DNA from: Lineus longissimus
Lineage: Eukaryota > Nemertea > Pilidiophora > Heteronemertea > Lineidae
Length of the DNA stretch: 64,000 nucleotides
Direction of reading: 5' to 3'
Assembly: GCF_910592395.1 (NCBI RefSeq)
Contig: NC_088318.1
Span: 496,001 to 560,000, forward strand
A model generated the notes under the pieces. The model saw nothing but the letters and a program-made list of their open reading frames with translations, was not told the DNA's origin and did no database searches. Position numbers and translations under genes: made by a program. This document shows, in pieces, positions 35,213 through 46,575 of this stretch. Position 1 is the stretch's first letter. Each line of letters starts with the position of its first letter.

Positions 35213-38200
35213 ATGGTCAATTGCTACTGCGATTTTCTCGTTTCAGGGCTGATTTTGACCGTATTACCCGCCCTTTCCGTTGCTTATCGGCAGAGTACAG
35301 CGCCTGTAGATAAATTAGCCTCCATTCATAACAAATACAGACGGGTGATAGCGTTGAGCAATGGCGGTGCGTCCAACATGAAAAAAATGGTAAGATCATA
35401 CCCGGTACCTTTATTCACTACAAACTTGAAAGAAAGTTACTTGCTCAAACCCTTTAGCAATTTTGCTTGTTAATCTGATTACTTCACGATATGAAGATAC
35501 TCTTTTTCAGATATGGGACAGAAACTTGGAGGAAGAAGCTACCAAAAAGGCATCATGTGATAATACAAAAACTCTGCTAAACCCAAGCACATCATCTTTC
35601 GAAGTCGATTTCATGGAAGAGATGTCCATGTACAGCACGAATGCGGACTTAGTGAGTCTAAAATCCTCGCTCAATTCGATAGTACGGAGTTGGTTCAGAG
35701 AAAGTTTACATTACATACCATCTTTGAACATGTGTCAACCCGGGAAGGACTGCTCTCATTATACGCAGGTACGTCATACAGAAACTACAGGCTTGTCCGC
35801 ATCATTTTGGACTCAGTAGCGCAAACTACGAAGTTCGACTTTGAAGCTCGGTTTTTACTGTATTCAATGTTGCTCTCGCTGGTTCTCTTCCAGATAAGCT
35901 ATTGAAACTAACCCATGTCCCAATTCCAGAACATGATTTATAGCACAAGGACAAATGTGTCGGGTGTGATTTAACAACCATGCAATTAATCAAGGGGTAC
36001 TCTATGATAATCACAGTGATCCATTAGAAAGATTATAAAGATTATCACTGGAACAACTTAACTGCTCTTGCTACTTTCACTTAGCGTTGGCGTAAAATCA
36101 CAGGTTTAAGAAATGTTACAGCCTGCTGTAACTAATCAAATTGATCTCCTTAAATCTTATGAAGTGGGTGCGCTAAGAAATAATTCCAAGGTCGCTCTTG
36201 ATACGTCATTGAAATATACGTATCGCCGCAAACCTAGAAAAAGAAATTTAAAACGCATTTTTGTACTTTTAGTACTGCTGGCGATTGCCGTTCCCACTTC
36301 AACACGTTCTGCCACTTGGGAAAGTCGACAGATCTGAGAGTAAACTCATTGTGCCTGTCATCTTTCAGCACGATCTGACACCCACAAAGTTACTTGTGAC
36401 AATTTCATGCTATATAGGATACATTTTTAAGTGTCGCGAGAGACTGAGGGCATGTTGGTTAATAAAACCTAAGACAATAAAAAAGAACAACCAACTGATG
36501 AAACTGAAAGTAGGCCTGTGGCATAGCCATTATAAAAACAAGCGCGATGAGACAGTGTTGTCGGATCAAGTTTTGTCATGCTTTGTAGAATGGGCCGTAT
36601 ATGTATAATGTCTGCGAGTAGAATGATTGCTATTCTTGCTATTCAGATGGCAGCCGCAGAAGCGGAGCGAATAGGATGTGCAGTAAACCCGTACTGTGTG
36701 AATGGCCGACAGCCCGCCCTCTTCATTGTTTGTCTGTATTCTCCGGGGTAAGTATACATTCATGAAAGTGGTAAACCCGTACTGTGTGAATGGTCGACAG
36801 CCCGCCCTCTTCATTGTTTGTCTGTATTCTCCGGGGTAAGTATACATTCATGAAAGTGGTAAACCCGTACTGTGTGAATGGCCGACAGCCCGCCCTCTTC
36901 ATTGTTTGTCTGTATTCTCCGGGGTAAGTATACATTCATGAAAGTGGTAAACCCGTACTGTGTGAATGGCCGACAGCCCGCCCTCTTCATTGTTTGTCTG
37001 TATTCTCCGGGGTAAGTATACATTCATGAAAGTGGTAAACCCGTACTGTGTGAATGGCCGACAGCCCGCCCTCTTCATTGTTTGTCTGTATTCTCCGGGG
37101 TAAGTATACATTCATGAAAGTGGTAAACCCGTACTGTATGAATGGCCGACAGCCCGCCCTCTTCATTGTTTGTCTGTATTCTCCGGGGTAAGTATACATT
37201 CATGAAAGTGGTAAACCCGTACTGTGTGAATGGCCGACAGCCCGCCCTCTTCATTGTTTGTCTGTATTCTCCGGGGTAAGTATACATTCATGAAAGTGGT
37301 AAACCCGTACTGTGTGAATGGCCGACAGCCCGCCCTCTTCATTGTTTGTCTGTATTCTCCGGGGTAAGTATACATTCATGAAAGTGGTAAACCCGTACTG
37401 TATGAATGGCCGACAGCCCGCCCTCTTCATTGTTTGTCTGTATTCTCCGGGGTAAGTATACATTCATGAAAGTGGTAAACCCGTACTGTGTGAATGGCCG
37501 ACAGCCCGCCCTCTTCATTGTTTGTCTGTATTCTCCGGGGTAAGTATACATTCATGAAAGTGGTAAACCCGTACTGTATGAATGGCCGACAGCCCGCCCT
37601 CTTCATTGTTTGTCTGTATTCTCCGGGGTAAGTATACATTCATGAAAGTGGTAAACCCGTACTGTATGAATGGCCGACAGCCCGCCCTCTTCATTGTTTG
37701 TCTGTATTCTCCGGGGTAAGTATACATTCATGAAAGTGGTAAACCCGTACTGTATGAATGGCCGACAGCCCGCCCTCTTCATTGTTTGTCTGTATTCTCC
37801 GGGGTAAGTATACATTCATGAAAGTGGTAAACCCGTACTGTGTGAATGGCCGACAGCCCGCCCTCTTCATTGTTTGTCTGTATTCTCCGGGGTAAGTATA
37901 CATTCATGAAAGTGGTAAACCCGTACTGTGTGAATGGTCGACCGCCCGCCCTCTTCATTGTTTGTCTGTATTCTCCGGGGTAAGTATACATTCATGAAAG
38001 TGGTAAACCCGTACTGTGTGAATGGTCGACCGCCCGCCCTCTTCATTGTTTGTCTGTATTCTCCAGGGTAAGTATACATTCATGAAAGTGGTAAACCCGT
38101 ACTGTGTGAATGGCCGACGCCCTCTTACTCGTCTTTCTTCAATTAAGTAAGCCAAGGTGCTATCTTCATAATTGCTATAACGGGGGACATGGTTTCCTTA

Positions 38201-41200
38201 TGCAGTTCTTCCTTGCCACACTAAATTGTCCCGTGACCACGATCTGAAAAAATACATAAGAAAAAGTGATGGATATTTTGTTATCATGAATATGCCAATA
38301 CATATACTTATTCATGGTCGTGCCCAGCTTGCTCCCTGTCATGAACAGATGCAGTTGTTGGTGACGACTTTTTCTGACCTGCTGATTCCTCCCCAGGGAG
38401 CACGCCCATTCATCATTGGTGTGCGATAAAGTCTCTGTCCTCGTGCACCGCTGATCCGATCCAGTGAGAAATCTGTCAGACGCACCATTATTATTAGTGG
38501 ATGGTCAATAAAACTGCTCGAAGCAAAAACTTTACGCGCTCCGACTAATGTAGACGCACGATAAAAACATCAAACTCATGACTGAATATTACTGTTTTGA
38601 AGTAAATTATTGACGTTTTGCTAGACGTGGGCGACAACCGCTGTGTAGCAGTCGTCTTTTAACGCTTTATCTTGGGAATCTGATGGGCGGCGGAGGACGG
38701 CATACCGATGCCGATAGATCGACATGCCAGAGATTTGTTGTCTATTCGCCATTGTCTCTTTCATTGGAAAGTGCTACCCATTATTAGGTGCGATTTGACA
38801 GCAACCCCATTAGGAGGCTGTCAAGACATGAAGCACAAGAACAAAAACAATTTAATGGCCTTTCCGAAACCTTTTTCGTGCCAGAAATAAACAGTGGTTC
38901 ACATTTATCTCTCGATTCGATGTTACATAAGATTAAAGGCGTTTGTAGGCGGATCATCACAAGCTTTCGCGTGGGATAACATGTTTTTGTGTCACGGCTC
39001 AAACTGTTTTTTTATACAATTCAGTAACTTGGCCCATCACTGACGACAGCTCCATTCAGTGACCAGTGAGTTGTCGTTTGCCAACGTGTGGCACGCTCCG
39101 TTAGCAGTCATATTTCGCATTGAGTTGTTCCTTCGTTCTACTTGAGAGGACCACAATGGAATCAGGTGATGTTTCCTTTGGGGATAGGGCTGCAGGCAGG
39201 CAGGCACCTGACCCTTATCATGACAAATGGAAAGAAACTGATTCCATTGTGTTCTGCAGAAGCAGAATAACTCACAGTGTGAAGCCTGTCACGTGAATCC
39301 CCACACTGGCTCACAGGATTTCCTAGAAGACTTTTGATAGAGCCAACGTAAAGTTATATATTACATCTCTTTGATTAGGATAGAGTCACGACTAGACCCC
39401 GGACAACCACTTTACTCCTCTGGAGCGTCTTGTACTAGGTGCCAAAACTCCACACCCTTCTGCGAAGATGGTCTATGCGGTAGGTTCTGAAACTTTATTT
39501 CGCAATTCAAATGCCGAAATCATAAAAAAACCGATTACCAGCATGACTTTTGTCGCCTTCTTGTGAAGATAGTAGATTTCTCTCGCCCGCAACATTTTCA
39601 ATGTAACATTTGGAAATGCTAAGAAACCCCCCACAAATATATGAACTTTATAATCTGGAACAATCTCCCGTTATTTTTCAGTAAGTTGCCGCGGTCCACA
39701 CTGTGGTAAGTGCCCTTCATACTCATGGCATTAAAAACATAGTAAAGAAGAACAAAGCTGTCATCGGTGATCAACTACCTGTCCTTAAAGACGCTTTGCG
39801 AGAAATGGTGTTGAACCGCGTTTGGGAGAGGTCGTCATTTACCCAATCGGGGCCGAATATTCCTGTTTCGACTTTATTATACTGTCTGCTGTTCCTATTT
39901 CAGATTGCCGGAAAACCTGCGCGAGAAATGGCCATGGCGAAGGCAAGCTGAACAAGACAACGTGCACGTGTAAATGTGAATATGGGAACGGACCGAACTG
40001 TGATGGTAAACACTTCTCTTTCGTCTTTTCTTCCATCAAGTTGTTCTGTCCTCCGCAAAGTGGGCGGGCCAGATCCCCGGCACTGATCATTGTCAGGAGA
40101 CTGTTTAGCGGTCGGTACATTTTCCAATCTCCAAGCTACGCCATTAACAGTTGCTATGTAATAGACTTTCACCGTTGGCCAGCGTACTTTTGCTCTACAG
40201 AGTACAGTAAATGCTAGCTATCCTCTTTTTGGGAGAGTGCACGTTTTCTCTCAGTTTCAACTAGTCCGCGCAGGCGAATGTTGGGTGGCGCCCCTTAGGT
40301 TCTTGTCACGTGTCCAAACTTCATCTGCCCTCCTCTGCCTTGTCGAAAGTCACATGTTTCATCCTCTTATTAGCAAATGTTAATCTCGTTTGGTTCATTT
40401 TTCAGAACCCTGCGAACAACCTGAAATGTACGCCGACTACTATGACCCTTGCGGGGAAATCACGAACGAAGATTGTGACGTCAAGAACCCAGACCGTGCC
40501 TTAATTATGCAATTCTGTCCAACAGCATGCGCGTGCAGTAAGTGTCACTTAAATAAGCTCCACCACAGCCACTTCTTGACCTTAACTAACGTTATAATCG
40601 AATTATCGCCGTAAATCCGCCCTGCCTTTGTCTGGGCGGCCCAACCAAGGTCACCTGTCACCTGTGTGAAGCAATCTTCAATGTATCCCCTGACGATGGC
40701 CTTCATGAATACCTCATCCTGAGATTCATGGTTTTTCACTCCTAACTCATATATATCATATATATTGGCAACCTGCCAATCAACATCATGGCACCTGTTG
40801 TTTTTCAATCCGCCTCTCAATATTTGTATACGACATAGGTTGGCCAATCAAATGATACGATAACAATACAAAGACGAAATAAAAGTCACGTGATCTCGCA
40901 CAGAAAGTAATCCATCCAATCTGTGCTATGTTTTATTTCCAATATGCTTCTCAGTGGCTTCCTCAAGGAAAAAAACAACATGAGCGGTCAATTATGGCGA
41001 AGTACAATTATGGTGTAATTGCGGTAACATTGGTTTCGTTTTACGCTATTATTGATCTCATTACATTATAGAGATCTGGCTTCGTTTGTTGTTGTTGGAG
41101 TTCATCTGCGAATACCGAGTCGGTCGCATGTGCCTCCCCCACACCCCCCCTCCCCCACACCCGTTACATAAACACGATCGAGTGCCGAGTGTTGCCCTGA

Positions 41201-41422
41201 AGTTCAGGATGTCAGGGGATGAGATGGCCCCTCAACAGTCTGCTAAAACAAGCAGTGGCGGAGGTTATAAAAGCGAGGGGTTGATAGGTTTTAATTTTCG
41301 GCCTTTCATTCCATCATACTCACATTAACCCTCTTGCAGTGTTCGCATGTAAATTTGGTTCGACCTCGACCCTGGTGGTTAGCACACGACTGATGTTGTA
41401 TAGTGTTTATTTCCTGTGGTGA
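35213..41422 (+). CDS. Secreted CAP-domain protein with EGF-like and ShK-like modules
   Basis: Eight exons in frame: 35213-35389, 35511-35768, 36647-36747, 39379-39479, 39682-39705, 39904-40005, 40406-40537, 41340-41422 (325 aa). A signal peptide (VSGLILTVLPALSVA) precedes the CAP domain (CRISP/Ag5/PR-1): KLASIHNKYRR (H39), SNMKKMIWDRNLEEEA, CSHYTQ (H142), RIGCAVNPYC and FIVCLYSPGG. The hinge LYSSGASCTRC...CEDGLC follows. Exons 5-6 give a small cysteine-rich/EGF-like unit (CRKTCARNGHGEGK, CTCKCEYGNGPNC). Exon 7 gives a ShK-like unit ending FCPTACAC. The last exon (hydrophobic tail ending YSVYFLW) is the least certain. CAP proteins are extracellular, with roles from venom and reproductive proteins to sterol binding; the role here is unknown. 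The end of exon 3 has been amplified as an 88-bp array. Confidence 0.85.
36683..38119 (+). repeat. 88-bp array: exon 3 end plus splice donor amplified 16 times
   Basis: Sixteen full 88-bp units plus a partial one start every 88 bp from 36683 to 38091. Each unit is the last 65 nt of CAP exon 3 (coding VNPYCVNGRQPALF and VCLYSPG), the donor GTAAGT and 23 nt of intron. Variation is slight: G/A in TGTGTGAAT, GGC/GGT, CAG/CCG. Every copy keeps GTAAGT. Reading through the first donor meets TAA at once (CCG GGG TAA), so only the first donor yields a full-length CAP protein. Confidence 0.95.
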
Positions 41423-43460
41423 TGACCACGGTGTGATGTCGGTAGGGCCAGCGTGAAGCCAGCACACCTCATAGCATATTCAACCCCACACTGGCCACAA
41501 ATTGCGCACCCATCTCACTGCAACTGCTTTTTTGTAAAATAATGAACACCCTTGCCTATTTCAGCACCGATGCCAAAACAAACGCTTCATCTCTGATTTC
41601 CTCCGTACTGAGGAATGGATAAAATGAATGAACTTTGATGCTCCAAATGAGAAGTGCAGGAAAAATCAGGAACATGGCCGTGGCATTTGAAAACTGAATG
41701 ATATTTACGGATGACATTTGGTGGAGATCACTTGGCCGAGAACTTTTTGCGAAAGCGTAATACGACCCCAGGATTGGATCGATCGGGTTGACATGCCACG
41801 GCATTCAAATGATTGTGCAGAGTGTGATCTAACTGATAATCTCGCCGAGATGATAAAAGTGGCACTTCTGATGAATTGGTATGACACACGGTGTTGCCAT
41901 TAATCTCAAACTTTGAGAATGTTATTCGTGATGAGTTATGAAAGGTCCCCAGCATTAGAGGAGACGTTCAGGGTACAGAGATCCACACTGTGTCATTTGT
42001 GGTAGGCCAATTGTATCATTAGAAACAATACCACGAGGGATGTTAGGTAATGATTGTGATTGGGCTTCGGAGTTCACCGATCATCGGCTGCCTGGCAAGT
42101 ATCGGCAATCTGAGACTAGATCATAAAATGGACATCCTTGTCCTTGACATTAATAATGGATGATTGTGACAGCAAAAGGGATGCGACAACTATCTTGGTC
42201 CTGATTGTTTCCAAACAGGGTCACTTGTTGCTAACTAGGCGTTACCTCATGCTGTAAAATCAACTTAACGCTACATTAAAAGTTATCAAATTTGAGGCTA
42301 ATTTGTTTTGGACAAGCAGGGTCAGGAAGGCCACTGGATTATGAGCGGGTCCTTATGATGTCATGTTCAAAACAACAACACAAATACATGTCATTTCCAT
42401 TCTTTATTTGATAAGTTCAGTACAATTTCAAATGTTCAACTTACTAACACAGTGTTTCATCTGTCCTTGTATAAACATCATTGATAGGTTTTACAAAAAG
42501 ACATTTCCAACAAGGAGCTCTGCAGCCACAACATGTGGGAACAGGTGGCGCTCCAGTTTGGTAGGATTCGTAAGTGTCCTTCACGACAGGTTCGTGTCAG
42601 GGTAAGGTACTATTCTTCTGTGACCCGTGGCCTTTGATAAATCAGAGATAAAAAAACGCATTAAAACATTCCCTTCTGTGGGCATCTGTTACAACTGTTG
42701 ATCCTGATTTATCACCACTCTTTATTTGTCCAGAGTGATTTTCAGTCTCCATCATGGCGGTCTTGTCACGTGGGTAGGAGCCGGACAGGCGGCTTGTATG
42801 CATCGATGGGAGGATGCCGGGGTCAGTCGGTCAAGGACCCTGAAGATAAAACAAATGCATCGATAAAAGAGAGCTTCATCCTTCATTCAATTCCATGAAG
42901 AGTTAGGTCCAAAGCTAATTATTTTAGCGTGTCACTGCTTTTTAAGTGGAAGCTACAAGCATATTTTGGTGAGTAGAAACTTTTAAATCGTCCTTTGCTA
43001 TCGGATGGCCCTAAAGACGAGTCGCTATGTGGTGTTTTGCTGTGCGTTTTTTACTAGGCCTGAAGAGTCGGTCCGTATCAGAATATTCATGTTTCTCATT
43101 GTGAGGTTTCTCTTGCTTGCATTGGGATACACGACCATAATGCATCAGGTGTAATTGGCTCTTCGTTGTATTTCTCATTCAAATGAAGTGACATCCAAGG
43201 ATGAAAGGTCAAACACTTTCTACGTACCTGTATAAACTGGGAACTGCCACCTTGTCAATAAGACTGACACTAATCATTCTCGCTTCCACACCTCATGCAT
43301 GTGTTGGGCTCATGGAACTAAACATTCCTCTGAAATTATGAGACAGATCAAGGTTAAGATAAAAGTTATGCTCATAGTGAAGATCAAGATTTCCTTCCAA
43401 TCATTTCAAACAAGGTCCATCTTTCAGTTTGATCACAATGTGTATTATTGACTAATACAG
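41423..43460. other. Spacer, nothing recognised
   Basis: No coding exon or repeat was recognised. Near 42750 a CATCATGGCGGTCTT (YY1-like) sits beside CACGTG, but no ORF follows. Confidence 0.5.
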
Positions 43461-43770
43461 CCACTTCAGCTCTCCTGGCAATGACGTGATGACCGCTGAT
43501 AGTCTATCAAAATAGCACCAGGAAGCAATACTGATGCCAGGTCTTAATATATTTAAATCAGATGAGGCACAATGGTAAACTGCAGACTCTAAGCATCTCC
43601 ACAACCACCTCTACGTATGTTGGATCAAACATCATGATCTATTCTAATGATAATATCATCAGGTTAGCATATGAGACATGATATTGTTTGGGCCTTCTTT
43701 TCTGCGAAACTCGAGACTGAAAGATGAAAACTTTAGCATTTGTTTTGTTCAACCTGCGTTCATTTCGCAG

Positions 43771-44122
43771 GCAATTCATTAGTTACCATTGTATGCCTTA
43801 GAGGGGGCGGAATGGTACTGTTTAGACAAGAAGTCTCTCCAACAGCCACAGGTATATTGGATCAACGGCACACAGGGCCTCCCAGAGATACTGTCAATGA
43901 CGAGATATGACTGGGCCTTCTGTAAGATTAGTTTCTCCGCCAAACTCGAGACTGAAGGATTAAAATCTTGTGTTTATAGGCTAACAAATGCAAACACTTT
44001 CAATGAACCCCCCTACAGGAGACGAGTGGCTCTTCGTTTCCCCGACTTTGACACCCTACTGCGAACATATCAATAGATCAGCCAGCGGTCCTTGGTGTCG
44101 CCGCGTGGGATACGCCCAGTGA
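43771..44122 (+). pseudogene. Frameshifted copy of the duplicated ORF
   Basis: It encodes the same stretch as the 44912-45220 frame (VYWINGTQGLPEILSMTRYD and GPWCRRVGYAQ). One extra base near 43848 and one extra C near 44013 break the frame relative to that copy. Which copy is ancestral cannot be told here. Confidence 0.4.
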
Positions 44123-44911
44123 AATTGTTTGCAATTGTCAAGGAACCACGATCTGACATCCATAACCAGCGTATTCCCTATTCATGCCAGTTATGGTCGG
44201 GTGCTACACCACAGTCGGGATAGTGGAGCCAAGCGAATGCTTGTTTAAATTTAAAGCCTTTTTGAAAAATCATCTGACAAGGTTTGGAGGTCAAAAGCCC
44301 TCCAGTCATGCACATACGTTCTGCCTTACCAAACTTACCTTGGAGGGAGACTCTCAGTGCTTTGATGACAGTGAAAGCTTCCCTTTGATACGACACCAAT
44401 CACAATCCAAGTTTGAATAGAATTACTGAATCAGCTTCCCTAGCAATAACATGCTGACCGCTTTTGGTCTTGTCTCCTTACCTTTAAATCAGAGGAGGCG
44501 CTATGCTGGCAAACAATAGACTGGAATCATCGCCAACAGCCTCGAAGCATGTTGGGTCAAACACCCCACAGGCATGGGTCTCTTAGTAAAAAGTATCATC
44601 ATGGTAACATTTGATATTGTTTGAATGATTAACTCACTGTATTCAACCTGCGATCATTTCGCAGGCAATTCATTAGTTACCATTGTATGCCTTAGAGGGG
44701 GCGGAATGGTATTGTTTAGACAAGAAGTCTCTCCAACAGCCACAAGTATCTCTTCGAAAACATCTCAGCAACACGTTCGACCCAGGTAATCTGTCAGCTG
44801 GCTGACGAGTAGGTTGGGAATAGTGTGTGATCAGTTCTCTCAAAGACACCCGAGACAGGAATTAAAATCTTGTGTTTATAAGTTACCATTGTATGCCTTA
44901 GAGGGGGCGGA

Positions 44912-45220
44912 ATGGTACTGTTTAGACAAGAAGTCTCTCCAACAGCTCAAGTATATTGGATCAACGGCACACAGGGCCTCCCAGAGATACTGTCAATGAC
45001 GAGATATGACTGGGTCTTCTGTAAGATTAGTTTCTCCGCCAAACTCGAGACTGAAGGATTAAAATCTTGTGTTTATAGGCTAACAAAGGCAAACACTTTC
45101 AATGAACCCCCTACAAGAGACGAGTGGCTCTTCGTCTCCCCGACTTTGACACCCTGCTACGAACATATCAATAGATCAGCCAGCGGTCCTTGGTGTCGCC
45201 GCGTGGGATACGCCCAGTGA
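44912..45220 (+). CDS. Unrecognised 102-aa ORF, intact duplicate copy
   Basis: An ATG-started frame to TGA at 45218-45220. It has about five cysteines and N-glycosylation motifs (WINGTQG, HINRSAS), and reads like an extracellular domain (RYDWVFCKISFSAKLE, KSCVYRL, GPWCRRVGYAQ). No signal peptide is attached, so it is more likely one exon of a gene than a whole gene. No family was recognised. Confidence 0.3.
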   Translation: MVLFRQEVSPTAQVYWINGTQGLPEILSMTRYDWVFCKISFSAKLETEGLKSCVYRLTKANTFNEPPTRDEWLFVSPTLTPCYEHINRSASGPWCRRVGYAQ

Positions 45221-45340
45221 AATTGTTTGCAATTACCAGGGAACCACGATCTGACATCCATAACCAGCGTATTCCCTATTCATGCCAGTTATGGTCGGGT
45301 GCTACACCACAGTCGGGATAGTGGAGCCAAGTGAATGATT

Positions 45341-46575
45341 GTTTTGATTTAAGACATCGTTAACATTTATTGATATGACACACAGCCATACATATACACA
45401 GGTGCTACCCCACAGTACCACACTCCACTTGAATGGAGTGTGTCACTGCTTTGACTTCATCGACAGCCTCTATGGCTTCTGGTTATTTTCACATTGATTT
45501 GGTTGACTGTGAGTGATTATATGAACCTGTCGACTGGACAAAACCTTCATGACTTCAATGGAGTTTTCCACATTGCAAGACAGAACATATAATACATAGC
45601 ATAAAGGATAAATGTGGTACAAGGTCTCAAAATTAACACACTCATCAAGACAATCATTATCATCATATAGTGACCTAGACTTGGGCACTTAGATTGTAAG
45701 AGCTGACCATTATTATGACTGCTAAGAACGAAGTATAGTAACTTCATGAGAAACGTCGAGTGGCTTGCGACTGAAATTTCTCACTGCGCAGTTCATTCCA
45801 ACCGAGTGCCCTACAACCGTACTGTGTTAAAAACCTGTTGAAACCAATCCAGACCATTATCAAAGCGAGGATAGGAACCTTACCTTCTATTTCGACTTGT
45901 CTTTCAAAAACTGAAGGCAAATTTGTGTTTGAAATCGGAGAAAGTGTTCCTGCGATCTTCTACGCAGTTCACACTCCAACTGACTGGCGTTCAAATCAAC
46001 CGCGACCGATCATGACCGAAGACAATACATTTCGCGTCACACCATCCGGGCACTTTACTCCATTCCCGGGCTTTATTGTTTATTTGTCGTTGTTTTTAGC
46101 ATTGACAGAAATGTGGGAGTACAGCATACATACATTGTATGCATGTATTGTATGCGTGTACATGTAGCCGCAGCTATGGAAAGACATGGATTGATTTCGC
46201 AATCCTTCCGAATTGGTACGAAGTACGAAGCATGTATGCTGCCCCCCCCCCCCCCCGTCTGGCTTGGAAAAAAACCTATTCATATCAAATTGACAGATGT
46301 CATTGATACAGAGAATCATCCAGAAAGAAAATCAAAATAACGATTTGGGTTTTAAAGTCATTGTACTTTTATATTTTGTCTTAGTTTTCTGTTGAGCTCG
46401 TCCTTATGTTAAGGTGAAACCAAAGCGACTCTATTTTGCCAATTTTAGGAACACCATCAACTATATTTACTATACACTATATTACTATATACTATATTTT
46501 ACAGCAGCTCTGACTAAAAGTTCAGCGTCCGATCATAAACACTGCATGTTGCAGAAGATGCCGATCAAATCCGTT
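45341..46575. other. Spacer with one possible coding remnant
   Basis: A frame at about 45838-46090 has protein-like composition (HTPTDWRSNQPRPIM, TPSGHFTPFPG) but no ATG, splice context or family. A 15-C run lies at 46242-46256. Nothing else was recognised. Confidence 0.3.

Larger units (their letters stand above)
43460..45340 (+). repeat. Tandem segmental duplication, about 0.95-kb period, rearranged
   Basis: The block from about 43460 to 44420 is repeated from about 44430 to 45340. The shared core (ACCATTGTATGCCTTAGAGG) occurs at 43785, 44678 and 44884. The middle occurrence is a truncated copy. Flanking stretches also match with many substitutions, for example GACCGCT blocks near 43490 and 44455 and CATAACCAGCGTATTCCC near 44160 and 45258. 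Confidence 0.8.

Noticed and set aside
36113-36608. Basic and hydrophobic ORFs in CAP intron 2
   Set aside because: They lie between two CAP exons whose frames join correctly (HYTQ to MAAAEAERIGC) and have no supporting splice context.
36723-38155. Series of identical 70-aa minus-strand ORFs
   Set aside because: They arise because 88 bp is not a multiple of 3 and each frame stays open across two units. They are antisense shadows of the amplified CAP exon end.
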